Assembly (NCBI GenBank): GCA_019188255.1
Contig: JAETXT010000001.1
Location: forward strand, 3,224,001-3,288,000
DNA: 64,000 nucleotides
Source: Verticillium longisporum
Taxonomy: Eukaryota; Ascomycota; Sordariomycetes; Glomerellales; Plectosphaerellaceae
Direction: 5' to 3'
Shown here: positions 45,937 to 55,878 of the stretch, one piece after another
Numbering within the stretch: the first letter of the stretch is position 1
Layout of the letters: each line of letters begins with the position of its first letter
Program-made: the position numbers and the translations under genes
Notes under the pieces: model-generated
Told to the model about the DNA's origin: nothing
Databases searched by the model: none
Seen by the model: only the letters and a program-made list of their open reading frames with translations

Positions 45937-47889
45937 ATCGCTGCTCTCTTCTTGTTGCTCTGCGGTATGTTCTTGCCCTTCGCCTTGTTCTTCGGTTGCG
46001 CCGCCGGCCCCTTGGGAGGCGGGACGTTGTGGTAACCACCTCGCTGCGCGCCCGGCCCAGAGGGAGGCTGCCCCGGCGCTGGTGGCCTCGGTGGTAATGC
46101 GTGCGACTGTGCGCCGTAGCTCGTTGCCATTCTCGAGTACGACCCAGGGTTGCCCGGTGGCGGGCCTGGCGGGGGCGGTCCAGGCGGCAGGGGAGGCTGG
46201 CCCGCAAAGGCTGTGCTCGGCATGGTCGAGTTGAACTGAATGTTGGTCGACATGCGCATCTGGCCTGGTGCCGCCCGCGGCTTGACCTTCTCGCTGAGGA
46301 ACTCGCCCTCCTCCGACCCGTCGCTATCAGAGTAGAAGATGTGCGTTCGCTTGGCGGCCGCCGCCGCGCCCTCACATGCATGCCAGGATCGTTGCTCTCC
46401 GCCGCCACGCCAAACCGCGCGATCGACTCGTCCGTCGCGTTCGCGTCAACACAGAGATCGCGGTCTTTCAGCGACCAAGTCGCCGTCCACTTCTGCGGAA
46501 ACGGCTGCTGGTCGCCCGCCGGGCAGTCTGACGAGTAGTGTCCCTCGCACCCGCAGTAGCTGCAGAACGCCGCAATGTAACGCACGGTGTGCATGCTCTC
46601 TCGCTGGAGGTGGTATGAGCGCCAGACGTTGTCGCAGGCATTCTCCAAGTGGTCGCCCGCGCCGCAAAAGCGCACTCGAGGCCCTCCTCGAGCGCCATGG
46701 CCAGCTTCTCCTTGCACTTGGACTTGGTGTGGCCAAACTGTCGGCACTTGGCGCACCTCGATCGTCCCGGGCAGTTCCACGAAAAGTGATCACCCCGACA
46801 GAACTGGCAGAGAGTGTTCGGACAGGCCATGCACGTGTGGCCAGTGGCCGCGCAAATCGTGCAGATCTCAGTCGCGCCAGGAAAATACCGCTGCTGCTCC
46901 TTCTCGGCCTCGTCTTCGCTCATGACTTGTCGGTACCCAGCCACTTCTGGCTCGTCGTGCTGTGTGCTCCTGTTGTCGCCTCCTTTGGCCTTTGCGGCGC
47001 TCTGCCCTGCTGCGCTCCCCGCTTCGGGCCCGAGCAGTGACGCCCAATCACTTGCTGTTGGCGCCGACTCTTGCTGTTTCGCGTCGTCGTCGCCCTGGAT
47101 AGAAGCTGCGCCAGAAGGAACAGATGTCGACGGGCGTGTCGTGTTATCTGTCTCCTCGTCCCCGCTGCCCGTGTCCTCTCCGTCTTCTTCTGCGTCTTCG
47201 GCCTCACCATGATCACCAATTGAGATGGGATCCTGCGATGTTCCTGCGGCAAAAACACCCGGTCCATGCACGGCCTCGAGCGCGAGGCCCACAATCGTGT
47301 CCAACTTGCCCCCTTTCTGCAGCTTTTTGATCCGGTGTAATGCCGTCTTGCTCTCCTTCTCCTTGCTCTGGGCGTGCGCGAACATATCAATGCAGAGCGA
47401 TGGTGTCATGAGGGGCCCCTTATCCTTGTTCTGCTCTACAACAGCATTGATCCATCTGGTGATCCGCTCATGCCACGTGTCAGCGGCCTGCTTCTTACGA
47501 AGGATTTTCGGATCCGTGGGCAGCAGGAAATGTTGGCCAGTTTCGTCTGTAAAGGTCTTGGCAGAATTCTTGCCTCCCGTCTTCTTTCCCCCTTTGAAGT
47601 TGTTCGTGTTCGAGGCGGACCCCGACGTAGCCTTGTTTATGTTTGGTACCTCTGCGGTTGTTGGCGTGACTGTGTTCCCCAGCGCCTTGCTGACTTCCAT
47701 TGCCGGCTCGTGACCAGAAGGCTGCGCAGTCTTTTGACGCTTCGACTCGGGCTCAGGAGATGGCGCCGCAGGGAGAGGGGCCGCCTCCTCACTCACTTCC
47801 CGTGATCGCTTCTTCGAGGGCTGCTGGGCCTCAAGAATGGCGGGTGCCGGAGAGCTGACGGCAGGCGGGGCCTCGTCAGAGGCGTCCAT
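45795..47889 (-). CDS. AIR1/AIR2-type zinc-knuckle protein of TRAMP (two apparent frameshifts)
   Basis: Air proteins are the RNA-binding subunits of the TRAMP polyadenylation complex, which marks nuclear RNAs for exosome decay. Five C-x2-C-x4-H-x4-C-like knuckles are visible in series: CTICAATGHTCMAC, CQFCRGDHFSWNC, CAKCRQFGHTKSKC, CAFCGAGDHLENAC and CSYCGCEGHYSSDC, the Air1/2 number. The N-terminal half is acidic and basic low complexity with KKRSREVSEE. The C-terminus is Pro-rich, holds a run of about 12 Gln and ends with Arg/Gly-rich RRPRRGGKQG. Two breaks, in T4 (plus A4, 46666..46669) inside knuckle 4 and in G3 (plus C3, 46369..46371), are repaired by one base each, giving 698 residues. 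I choose Met at 47889 (MDASDEAPPAV); an upstream in-frame Met at 48243 gives a Ser/His-rich leader unlike coding sequence. RRP4 of the exosome is in the same window but far away. Confidence 0.82.
45900..45935. repeat. (CTG)12 repeat coding poly-Gln
   Basis: Twelve perfect CTG units; on the minus strand, in frame with the AIR-type gene, they read (CAG)12 and encode poly-Gln. Confidence 0.9.
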
Positions 47890-49568
47890 AATGCCCGAAG
47901 AGTTCTTGTTCTCAAGAGGACGTAGGTGTGAATGGACAGAGGAAGTCGACAATCTGGATACCCGTGAGCTCGAATGGTCCTGCCGTGATTGGTGGTGCCT
48001 GCCCCCGATGAATGTGGAATCCCTCTTTGGCGAAAATGCCCCAAAAAGTCCGAGGTCAAGGAGCTCTGATGAGTTTCCGAGCACGCAAGGGAGTGGGTGC
48101 TCCTCGTCGATGAGGTGCGGTGGCGGATGCGTCTGCCTCGGGAGTGGTGGTTGAGGTGAATGTGACCTGGACGTGACTTGGCAAGCTTGGGTATGAATGA
48201 GTGACGCCTCGCTCGGGGCGGCACACGAGGCAAGGAGGGGCAAGTGACGGGTATCGGCCCCAAATCGTGCACAAAGAAATGACGGAAGCTATTCAAAACC
48301 TGTTCCGGTGTGATGCAGCGTCGTCGGGCAACGGAGAAGACTCAACCTGGTGAAGCAGCTCCCTTGATGCTCGTGCAGTTCATGAACGCGGCAGGGGCAA
48401 AGCAGGCAGGCATCGAAAAATTATTGGCCTTATCGTTATCGTGCCGCTCCTACCAACCTTGAGTGGACGGAAAGGAATCTTGGAGGAAGGGAGTAACTTG
48501 TTGGAAGGTGCGAGGAACGATGGGGCGCCGTTAGAGATGGGCCGTAGATTAGCCGTGGGGCCCACCATTACATGGGTGAACAGGCCGGGAACACTGGCGC
48601 AGGCATGTTGGGAAAGGACGTCTGGATGGAGACGAGACCCTGAAATGGAAGCGGAAGCCCGCGGACCAATCTTGGCGAGACGAGATTGACATTGCACCAT
48701 GGGCCCCTTCCTTTCAGGTGACGGGCAGTAGACAGGTCATTCGGACTGTGGGAATTTATTCCGAGGGCCTAGCGACCTACTGGTACATTTCTTCGTCCTT
48801 CCTAAGACATACTTGTACATCTGGCAGTCTCTTTTTGCTTTCCCATAGGAAAGGGCGCCACTCTCCCAAGCTCCAGGCCCTCGGGGCAGGCCAGGTCACC
48901 TCAAATATCAGCGTCGTGATTGCATGGTTCGCACTGCCTAGTACTGGTGGGATGATGTAAGCAGGGGGGGTCGCAAGAGCAAGAGGAAGAAGACTAGAAT
49001 GCTCCGGGGGGAGGAGGAACGGACAAGGGGGGGGGGGGCGCCTGCCTGCAGGTCAATTGAGATCTGGGTGCTTGGGTGGCCCTTGCCTGCCTGGCTGTCC
49101 TGGTGCTTTCTAGGTGGGTAGGTAGTGTCTCGTGTCCCGTGCCCAGTGTGACAGTGTTCCGTGTCTGCTGCCCACTGTCCATCAGCGTACTCTGTCCTCT
49201 GGGCCCTGCCCTGCGTCTGGTGCCCGGTGCCCTGGAGCGTTGTGTCCTGTGTCCTGTGCCAGCAGTCTAGGTACATGGTAGGTAGGCAAGTAGGCCAGGC
49301 TACCAAGGCCGCCGCCTGCACACTACTCGGCTGCAGCCAAGTGGGCTCCTCTTACGACGCTTTGCACGGTCCTGGTGGGTAGTGGGTGGTGGATGGGGGG
49401 GGGGGGAGACGTCAATCTATCTCCCATCTCGTTGTTCACTTTCCCACAGCCCCCCCCCCCCCCCTTGCTCAAACCACGAGCCGCATCTTCCATTCTTCGC
49501 TGTACTGTACCAAACACCACCCAGAGCCTCCTTCAACGGCCTGCCTTTTTTTTTCTTACCATCAGCAG

Positions 49569-49638
<70 letters not shown>

Positions 49639-49800
49639 ACCCACATCCCCACGCCCTCGTCCCATCTCCTCACCTCTCTCATTCCCGACGAGACCCCCGT
49701 CAATACCGCCAAACTGTCTTCCCCCATTCTCATCTCTCGAACCGTCTCGTACGACGGAGCCGCCAACCAACCTCGACGTGGCAGCACCTCGTACAGAGCC
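47890..49800. other. Divergent spacer between AIR-type gene and ORM
   Basis: About 1.9 kb. It includes the AIR-type promoter, G-runs near 49025..49040 and 49395..49407, a C-run near 49450..49464, a GTGTCCTGTG-type low-complexity stretch (49130..49265), and the long TC microsatellite in the ORM leader. No gene recognised. Confidence 0.5.
49572..49635. repeat. (TC)32 microsatellite in the ORM 5' leader
   Basis: Thirty-two perfect TC units ending 165 bp before the ORM start codon. Pyrimidine tracts are common near fungal transcription starts, but this length is unusual. Confidence 0.95.
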
Positions 49801-50503
49801 ATGGCGGATCGCACCGGCAGGCGAAGGAGGTCTAGTAGCATACTCCAGGTCCACTACGAGCCGCCCGAGACTCTCGAGCAGATAAGTGACCAGGCCGTCG
49901 TGCCCAACCTGAACGCCAACTGGGTCAACGCCAAAGGTGAGCCAGCGCCGCCCACGGCCTTCCCCTCCGTCGTCCTGCACCACTGAGCTCTCTTGCTGAT
50001 CTTCTCTTCCGCCCGCAGGTGCCTGGACCATCCACTTTGTCCTCATCGCCGGTCTCAAGATTTTCTACGACATCATTCCCGGCGTATCCCAGGAGACGTC
50101 ATGGACACTCACCAACATCACCTACATGGTCGGCTCCTACATCATGTTCCACTACGTCCGCGGCATTCCCTTTGAGTTCAACGGCGGAGCCTTCGACAAC
50201 CTCAACATGTGGGAGCAGATCGACGATGGCGCCCAGTACACTCCCGCCAAGAAGTTTCTTCTCAGCGTTCCCATCATGCTCTTCCTGCTGAGCACCCACT
50301 ACACACACTATGATCTCGCATACTTTATCATTAATTTCATGGCCCTCTTGGCGGTTGTTATTCCGAAGCTCCCCTTTGTGCGTTCCCCCCTATGCCTATC
50401 GCTGCTGCTGCTGCCGTGGCGCTCGCCCAAACCCAATGCTAACAGACCGCAGAGCCACCGCATGCGCGTCGGCCTCTTTCAGAGCAGCACGCCCGACGAG
50501 TAG
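49801..50503 (+). CDS. ORM1/ORMDL family sphingolipid regulator
   Basis: Orm proteins are ER membrane proteins that inhibit serine palmitoyltransferase and so control sphingolipid synthesis. Exons 49801..49936, 50019..50377 and 50453..50503 give 181 residues. The N-terminus RTGRRRRSSSILQ has the Ser cluster that Ypk/Npr kinases phosphorylate in yeast Orm1/2. Then come NLNANWVNAKGAWTIH, helix LIAGLKIFYDIIP, SWTLTNITYMVGSYIMFH, GIPFEFNGGAFDNLNMWEQ and LFLLSTHYTHYDLAYFIIN, all family landmarks; about four membrane helices. The last intron (50378..50452, GTGCGT...CGCAG, CTAAC branch) is 75 bp, a multiple of three, and open, so retention would add 25 residues before SHRMRVGLFQSSTPDE. The start is within a clear gcc-ATG-gcg context. 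No frame break. Confidence 0.94.
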
Positions 50504-51690
50504 CTTATACTCTCGATCCATCACTCCGATCCGACAATCGGGCTTCGGGGGGGGGCCAGGGCGATCCAGGGTGCATAGGGCGGTTTGGCGGCGTTCTGCG
50601 GGGACGATCACTTGTATTTGTTTTGACACCACAGCGAGACGGTTGGGATTGGCAAGAAAAAGAAACAGGAGCACCAGGTACATACAACAGCGAGCATGCG
50701 TTCGAGACGACTGGAAATATCCGACCGAGCGTTTGCGTTGCAGGTGGAGCAGTAGCTTTCAGGCATGGTAATCGAATATCAACGAGGGCTTGCGCTTCTC
50801 AGATCAACTTCAGGCCCCGGGTTCCCGTTTGCTCTCGCCATCTGTTCCATCTACCTTTGGTGCGGCATGCGCAACGCAATTGATCTTGATTCGACAGCAA
50901 CCTAAACAACTGGTGGGCTCGGGTCGGTCCGCCACTGCGGCGTCCGATGCTTCGAATAGTTATCCCCCGAGGATGGTCTGCCATTGGTAAGCGACACGTT
51001 GGCAATTCGGAAAGCATTAGACTGAGTTTGGCCGCTAGTATATCGTTCATCCGGGGCGGTTGCCGCTGCGAAGAAGGGCCCCCTTTTTTCCCTTCAGCGT
51101 GCTGCTTCAGCCATCAGAGCGTCGTGTATTCATGATTATTGAAGAGCACTTGTGGTGGCGGCGGGGCTTGACAGCCAGGAAGCTTATTCAACATGGCGAT
51201 TCTTTATGAGTCTCCTCGGCAAGATGGTAACAACCTCCAAGTTGCATGTCTGGCGCTTGTGGCGGCCTTTGCAGAAAATGATACTACCTTTTGGCTGTTA
51301 CAGATTTCGCGTCATCAAAAGAGTATCAGCATGCTCCCAGCAAGACGGATGCTGAGGGTCGGAAGAAGCCCCCGCTCGACACTCTCTTCGTAAGCAAGCC
51401 TCTATTCTTTCGTGGTGGTCTTCCGCGAAGTCTGGCGAGCGAACACCGCGGCTAAGGTCTAGCCATGCCGCCGACTCGACAGTTTTGATCCGACTGTTGC
51501 TCGATCCGATCATGTTTCTTCGAATCGAGACTTGTCAGCGCTCGAGTTATAAAGGGGTCGAGTACCATGTCCCATCTTACTTCTCAGACTCACAGCTTCA
51601 CACTCGTCGTCCACTAGCCCATCATCCTCCCTCTTCGGTTCAAGTCAGCTCACCTAGTCAATCGCTTCCCTCCCACAATAGTTCGACACC
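50504..51690. other. Intergenic spacer with promoter of the wall-protein gene
   Basis: About 1.2 kb. The right end carries a TATA word and a pyrimidine-rich leader for the gene at 51691. No other gene is seen. Confidence 0.5.
51548..51554 (+). promoter_or_regulatory. TATA box of the Cys/His-rich wall protein gene
   Basis: TATAAAG at 137-143 bp before the start codon, followed by a CT-rich stretch with TCAAGTCAGC before the ATG. A clean TATA is typical of strongly expressed fungal genes. Confidence 0.55.
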
Positions 51691-52890
51691 ATGAAGGCCC
51701 CTTCGACCGTCCTGGCGGTCCTCCTCGGACTTGCCCAGGTATCCGCCGCCGCTGTGGCCCCCGTTCCTGGCACCCCGGATGCCGCCAAGGCTGCCACCGA
51801 TGCCGTGAACGAGCTTCCTCCCCCGGCCAACAAGGCTTTCGTGCCTGAGGCTGAGACGGACGAGAAGGACGAGGAGGCCGGCGCCGGTGCCGTCCGCATG
51901 CGCGCCTGCCGCTCCGACTTCTGCCGTGCCCACAGGGGCCACCGCAGCTGCGGGCACTGCTCCAAGGAGGTCGTCATCGAGGAGGAGGGCCGCAAGTTCC
52001 CTCATCACCACGGCCACCACTGGCCTTCTCACCGGGACTGCCACAGCGACTACTGCCGCGACCACCACGAGCGCGACGGCTGCAGACACTGCGAGGTCCA
52101 CCACCACCACCATGGCCACCACGGCCACCACGGCAACCACACGACGACTCGGAAGGACTGCGAGTCGCCCGAGTGCAAGGGCCACTACTACCGCAAGGGC
52201 TGCGGCCACTGCCACAAGAGCCAGACGGGCCACCGCGAGTTCCGCGAGTACTACCACCGCAAGCACTTTCGCAACAAGTGCGATCCCGAGGTCTGCAAGA
52301 AGGACAAGAAGCACGAGGCCTGCAAGTCGTGCAAGGTCGAGCCCAAGAAGAAGGCCGACCCGCCCAAGTGCAACGAGGTCGTCTGCTTCCTCGCCGACAA
52401 GGGCAAGAAGACGACGACGACCATTCCTTCCAAGCCCACGCAGGTCCCTGTCCCGAACTGCCCGGCTTGCCCTCCTCAGGTGACCTACGTGCCTGTCGTG
52501 CCGGTGCCTGCTCCGGCTCCTGCTCCTGCTCCCGCCCCGGCCCCGGCCCCGGCCCCGGCCCCGGCCCCTGCTCCCGCTCCTAAGCCTGCTCCCGCTCCTA
52601 AGCCTGCTCCCGCTCCCGCCCCGGCTCCTGCTCCCGCCCCAGCTCCCGCCCCAGCTCCTGCTCCGGCTCCTGCTCCTGCTCCCGCCCCGGCCCCGGCTCC
52701 TGAGCCCGCTCCCGCTCCCGCCCCGGCTCCTGAGCCCGCTCCTAAGCCCGCTCCGGCTCCCAAGCCCGTTCCCGTTCCGGCCCCCGAGCCCTCGAAGCCC
52801 TCCGTTGTTGATACCAGCGCTGGCTCCCGCGTGAAGGTCGCTTCGGGCCTCATCGGCTTCGTTGCCGCTGCCCTCGTCGCCTACTTCTAA
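51691..52890 (+). CDS. Secreted Cys/His-rich repeat protein with Pro-Ala stalk and GPI-type tail
   Basis: Single exon, 399 residues; no known family recognised. Residues 1-20 form a signal peptide (MKAPSTVLAVLLGLAQVSAA). A short acidic propeptide-like part ends near DEKDEEAG. Then come four modules with exact spacing C-x4-C-x8-C-x2-C: CRSDFC...CGHC, CHSDYC...CRHC, CESPEC...CGHC and CDPEVC...CKSC, and a fifth, decayed C-x4-C (CNEVVC). Linkers are His-rich (HHHGHH, HHHHHGHHGHHGNH). Next is a Pro-Ala repeat of about 95 residues (52498..52790) that would form an extended stalk. The end (DTSAGSRVKVASGLIGFVAAALVAYF region) has a small-residue cleavage site and hydrophobic tail as in GPI-anchored wall proteins. 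Spaced Cys pairs and His clusters suggest metal binding at the cell surface. This role is inferred. A TATA box lies upstream. GC-rich codon use creates a long antisense shadow ORF. Confidence 0.8.
   Translation: MKAPSTVLAVLLGLAQVSAAAVAPVPGTPDAAKAATDAVNELPPPANKAFVPEAETDEKDEEAGAGAVRMRACRSDFCRAHRGHRSCGHCSKEVVIEEEGRKFPHHHGHHWPSHRDCHSDYCRDHHERDGCRHCEVHHHHHGHHGHHGNHTTTRKDCESPECKGHYYRKGCGHCHKSQTGHREFREYYHRKHFRNKCDPEVCKKDKKHEACKSCKVEPKKKADPPKCNEVVCFLADKGKKTTTTIPSKPTQVPVPNCPACPPQVTYVPVVPVPAPAPAPAPAPAPAPAPAPAPAPAPKPAPAPKPAPAPAPAPAPAPAPAPAPAPAPAPAPAPAPAPEPAPAPAPAPEPAPKPAPAPKPVPVPAPEPSKPSVVDTSAGSRVKVASGLIGFVAAALVAYF
52498..52790. repeat. Coding Pro-Ala (CCN-GCN)n minisatellite
   Basis: Irregular repeats of GCTCCT/GCTCCC/GCCCCG hexamers encoding alternating Pro and Ala, interrupted by KP and EP. 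Such tracts vary in copy number between strains. Confidence 0.85.
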
Positions 52891-53629
52891 GCGATGGACA
52901 CCATCAGTTGAAACTCGAGAATAATAGTCGCAACGGGCCACTGAAGACGACGCAGGGACAGCTTCGAGGCAGTTCCAGTTCATTTCCCTCGCCCATGCTT
53001 TTAATTCGATTGGCCCTGGAGGATGTTTTGCTCTTGTTCACAAAAGGAAAAATTAAAACGAATATGGTCATGGTGATCCATGGGGGAGCAGCCGGGAGTG
53101 CAATAATAGACAGACAGCCTGGATCGCTCGTTACGCTGGCTGGAGTGGAGGTTGTGCCTAGACAAGTACGAATTAATATCATCATGCCGTTTCAGAAATT
53201 CGAGGGCCAATACGGCACCAGCTTGTGAGCATGTTCATGATGTTGGATTGAATGGGCGAGCTTGACTATTATGGATTTGAATACTGACAACCGGGTAGCC
53301 AAGGCACAGTATCAGTGGATAATGAAATATCCCCGAGCCGAGCCGCCGCCCGGCCATGACGAGCTGAGCCGGCAGATTACGCAAGTCCGGCCACTGTATC
53401 CGGAGAAGGCGGGGTTGCAGCTGATTGACGTCTTTGTCTGCCATGTTCCCCGATCATCGGCCCTAGACTATGCGCACCCATCACGACCATCTATCGTCTC
53501 TCCTGCTTGACCTTACCACGACCCCTCTGCTGCTTTAATTTGGACCCTGAAACTCACAAAACACACGACCAGCCAACTACGTAAACTACACTAGACCAGC
53601 AAGACAAGTTCAGGACCAGAATAGCCATC
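52891..53629. other. Intergenic spacer
   Basis: About 740 bp holding a 3' UTR and the promoter of the O-methyltransferase gene. No other feature recognised. Confidence 0.5.
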
Positions 53630-54464
53630 ATGAAGTCTGACGCCCCTGTCCTATACCCAAACGAGCACGTCTCAGCCGCAGTGACCTCATACTCGTCCAC
53701 CCACTCGACCCCTCTCCCGAAGCACATCACCGACTACCACGCCCACATCATCGCGACGCAGCCAGAGACGTCCAACTACATGATCAGTGACTTCCAGGCC
53801 CAGAACCACATCTGGCTGGCCAAGCTCATCGGCGCCAAGCGAGGTAACCAACTTTCTTTGACTCCCTCACACCTGCGCCCGCCCTTGAACATGTCACATC
53901 GCTGACAGACGCAATGCCGGGCTAGTCCTCGAAGTCGGCGTCTACGTCGGCTACTCCGCCCTCGTCTGGTCGCACGCCGTCGGGCCCGAAGGCCACGTGA
54001 CGGGCCTCGAGTTCAACCAGGCCTACGCCGACCAAGCCGTCGCCGCCTTCGCCGCCAACGGCGTCACAAACGTCGACCTCGGCGTCGGCGTCGCCCTGTC
54101 CCCGCTCCCCGCCCTCCCACCCAGCGAGCCGTGCGACCTCATCTTCCTCGGCGCCCAAAAAGCCGGCTACCCGGGCTCCCTCGACGCCCTCCTCCCCGGG
54201 TCGCCTGCCCGCGGCGGCGCGCGGCTGCTGCGCCCCGGCGGCCTCATCGTCGCCGACAATGTCCTGCGCAGGGGCATCATCGCCGACGACAGCGACGAGA
54301 ACCCCTGGGTCGTGCGCGAGAAGAAGGAGAGGTCCGAGTATTGGCGGTCGAGCGACGTCGACGATCTCAGACGGTACAATGACAAGGTGCATGGCGATCC
54401 GAGGCTCGATGCGTGGTTGATGCCGCTCTTTGACGGCGTCAATCTGGCGAGGCTTGTCGACTAA
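53630..54464 (+). CDS. Class I SAM-dependent O-methyltransferase (caffeoyl-CoA OMT type)
   Basis: Exons 53630..53843 and 53926..54464 give 250 residues; the 82-bp intron has GTAACC and GCTAG ends and a CTGAC branch. The splice makes AKRVLEVGVYVGYSALVWSHAVG, the SAM-binding motif I of the O-methyltransferase_3 (caffeoyl-CoA OMT-like) family. Further landmarks: GHVTGLEFNQAYADQA (acidic residue binding the SAM ribose), CDLIFLGAQKAGYPGSL in place of the usual FIDADK, GGLIVADNVLRRG (metal-binding Asp-Asn), and a C-terminal LMPLFDGVNLARLVD. The change of DADK to GAQK alters a metal-ligand Asp, which may affect activity or metal use. Substrate unknown; members methylate catechols and small phenolics. 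There is no nearby polyketide or other biosynthetic gene. The start at 53630 gives the usual N-terminal helix region. Confidence 0.85.
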
Positions 54465-55425
54465 GTTGTTCGCTGTGTGTCTTTCGTGGCTTGGCGCGTG
54501 TTTCGTTCTATCTTGGTCGCAATGTAGGAGGGAGGTTCTTCACTCGACTTGACTGTGAGATCGCGTCCAAGGTAGCTAGCTCATGGCGCGCGCTTGTTGG
54601 AGGCAGTCTCACCTTCGCGTTGTTGCATCCGACTGAATCTGCCTCGTCGGCCAAGTACCGGCAAGTGTTGATGCCCGCTGTACGTGAACATGAAGTACAA
54701 CCTCTTTCTTGCACAGGCCTGTTGATAATTCTGAGACTGGTCCCGAACACACCAGGTTGTCGTGGCCCTCTCATATCCTCACTGCAACAAGGCAACCACT
54801 CGCCGCATCTGCCTTGCAAGTACCACATCCTGCCCGTAGCTCCCGCCTCGAAACGAAGCTTCTGCTCCTGAACAAAGACTGCCGAGTATCGCGCTTCGGC
54901 CCGGACAGCGGGCCCGTTCAGCGGGCCTTGAACAATCGACATGTGCGGTGCCTTTGGGGCTTCCGGGCTGGAGCTTGGATAGGCCCAAACAGCGTCCATG
55001 TGCCGGCAGACCCACGCGTAGAGACTCCCTCTAGGTCGATGCCTGTCAACGCGCTGTACGGGTACACTTTGTAGATGATCCATTAAGGACCCAATATCAG
55101 GCATTTCCTCTGAATTTCTCTTTAAATCCTTAGAAGGTGAAGAGTCTTGACGAAACTTTCGTTCTAAAGGCCTGCTTCTCCTTGTCAGTACAGCAACACT
55201 TCTGTTGAACCATTGTCGAGTTTCCTCTGCCTCAAGAACGTTTCGGCCGCGAGGATTTGCAACGAAGATTTCCCTCGACTTGGCAGACAAAAGTCGTCCA
55301 AGGCCTTCGCCCGCCTGCGGATCTTCATACGAGACCAGCTAACCTCCAAGAGGGTGACACAAGAAAACCGGGCTCACCTTCGAAACGAAGCCTCCAGCAC
55401 GTCGTTCAGCCCCACAACTCGCACC
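54465..55425. other. Intergenic spacer
   Basis: About 960 bp with no recognised gene; overlapping ORFs on both strands lack protein-like features. Confidence 0.45.
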
Positions 55426-55878
55426 ATGTGCGAGGCAGAGAATCTCTACTTCGTCACATGCGGCTGCTGGTCTGGCCAAGCGGTCCTCTACCAGTGTGTC
55501 AAAGGCGACCTAGCAGGTAGCATCAACTGTCCCGACCTATGCGCGTCCGGTGTGCAACGACACCCCGGTCTCTGTCTCTGCTGTCGCCGTCGGGCCGCCC
55601 AGAGGGAGGAGATGAATACATACATGCCGCTGACTATCGCTGACAGCGAGGCCTCGCATGATATGCCGGGAGCAGCATACCTGGCGGGCCTCATCCGACG
55701 AGTAAAGGCTGAAAGGGCCGCGTTGCGACAGGTACAGTGCGATCATCAGCTCGTGGATAGGTATAGAGGAAGTTGGAGCAATTACTCTCCTCCTTCGGCG
55801 GTCAGATCCCGGAAAGCCGGCATGTTTGCCGACCAGGCGCGGCATGTCGACAAGATGCCGCTGTCGTTTACTGACTGA
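55426..55878 (+). CDS. Small Cys-rich hypothetical protein
   Basis: Open frame of 150 residues starting in a good context (gcacc-ATG). The first 65 residues are Cys-rich: MCEAENLYFVTCGCWSG, then YQC, CPDLC and GLCLCC, with spacing that could bind zinc. The rest is ordinary and charged, with a predicted helix AAYLAGLIRRVKAERAALRQV. No signal peptide, so probably intracellular. I do not recognise a family; short fungal proteins with a similar Cys-rich N-terminus exist as lineage-specific orphans. The same frame is open upstream to 55213, but the Met at 55426 is the best start because the Cys pattern begins there. It stands alone in a gene-poor region. Whether it is expressed is unknown. Confidence 0.45.
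   Translation: MCEAENLYFVTCGCWSGQAVLYQCVKGDLAGSINCPDLCASGVQRHPGLCLCCRRRAAQREEMNTYMPLTIADSEASHDMPGAAYLAGLIRRVKAERAALRQVQCDHQLVDRYRGSWSNYSPPSAVRSRKAGMFADQARHVDKMPLSFTD

Noticed and set aside
7232..47889. Programmed ribosomal frameshifting at the homopolymer runs
   Set aside because: The runs differ in base, length and phase, no heptamer slippery pattern with a downstream hairpin is shared, and the affected genes are unrelated housekeeping genes.
47890..48243. Longer N-terminus for the AIR-type protein
   Set aside because: The upstream in-frame part is Ser/His/Pro-rich leader-like sequence; the Met at 47889 begins typical coding composition.
51658..52983. Antisense ORF of 441 residues rich in Gly/Arg/Ser
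   Set aside because: It is the mirror of the GC-rich sense gene (Pro-Ala and Cys/His codons) and has no start signals, domains or sensible composition.
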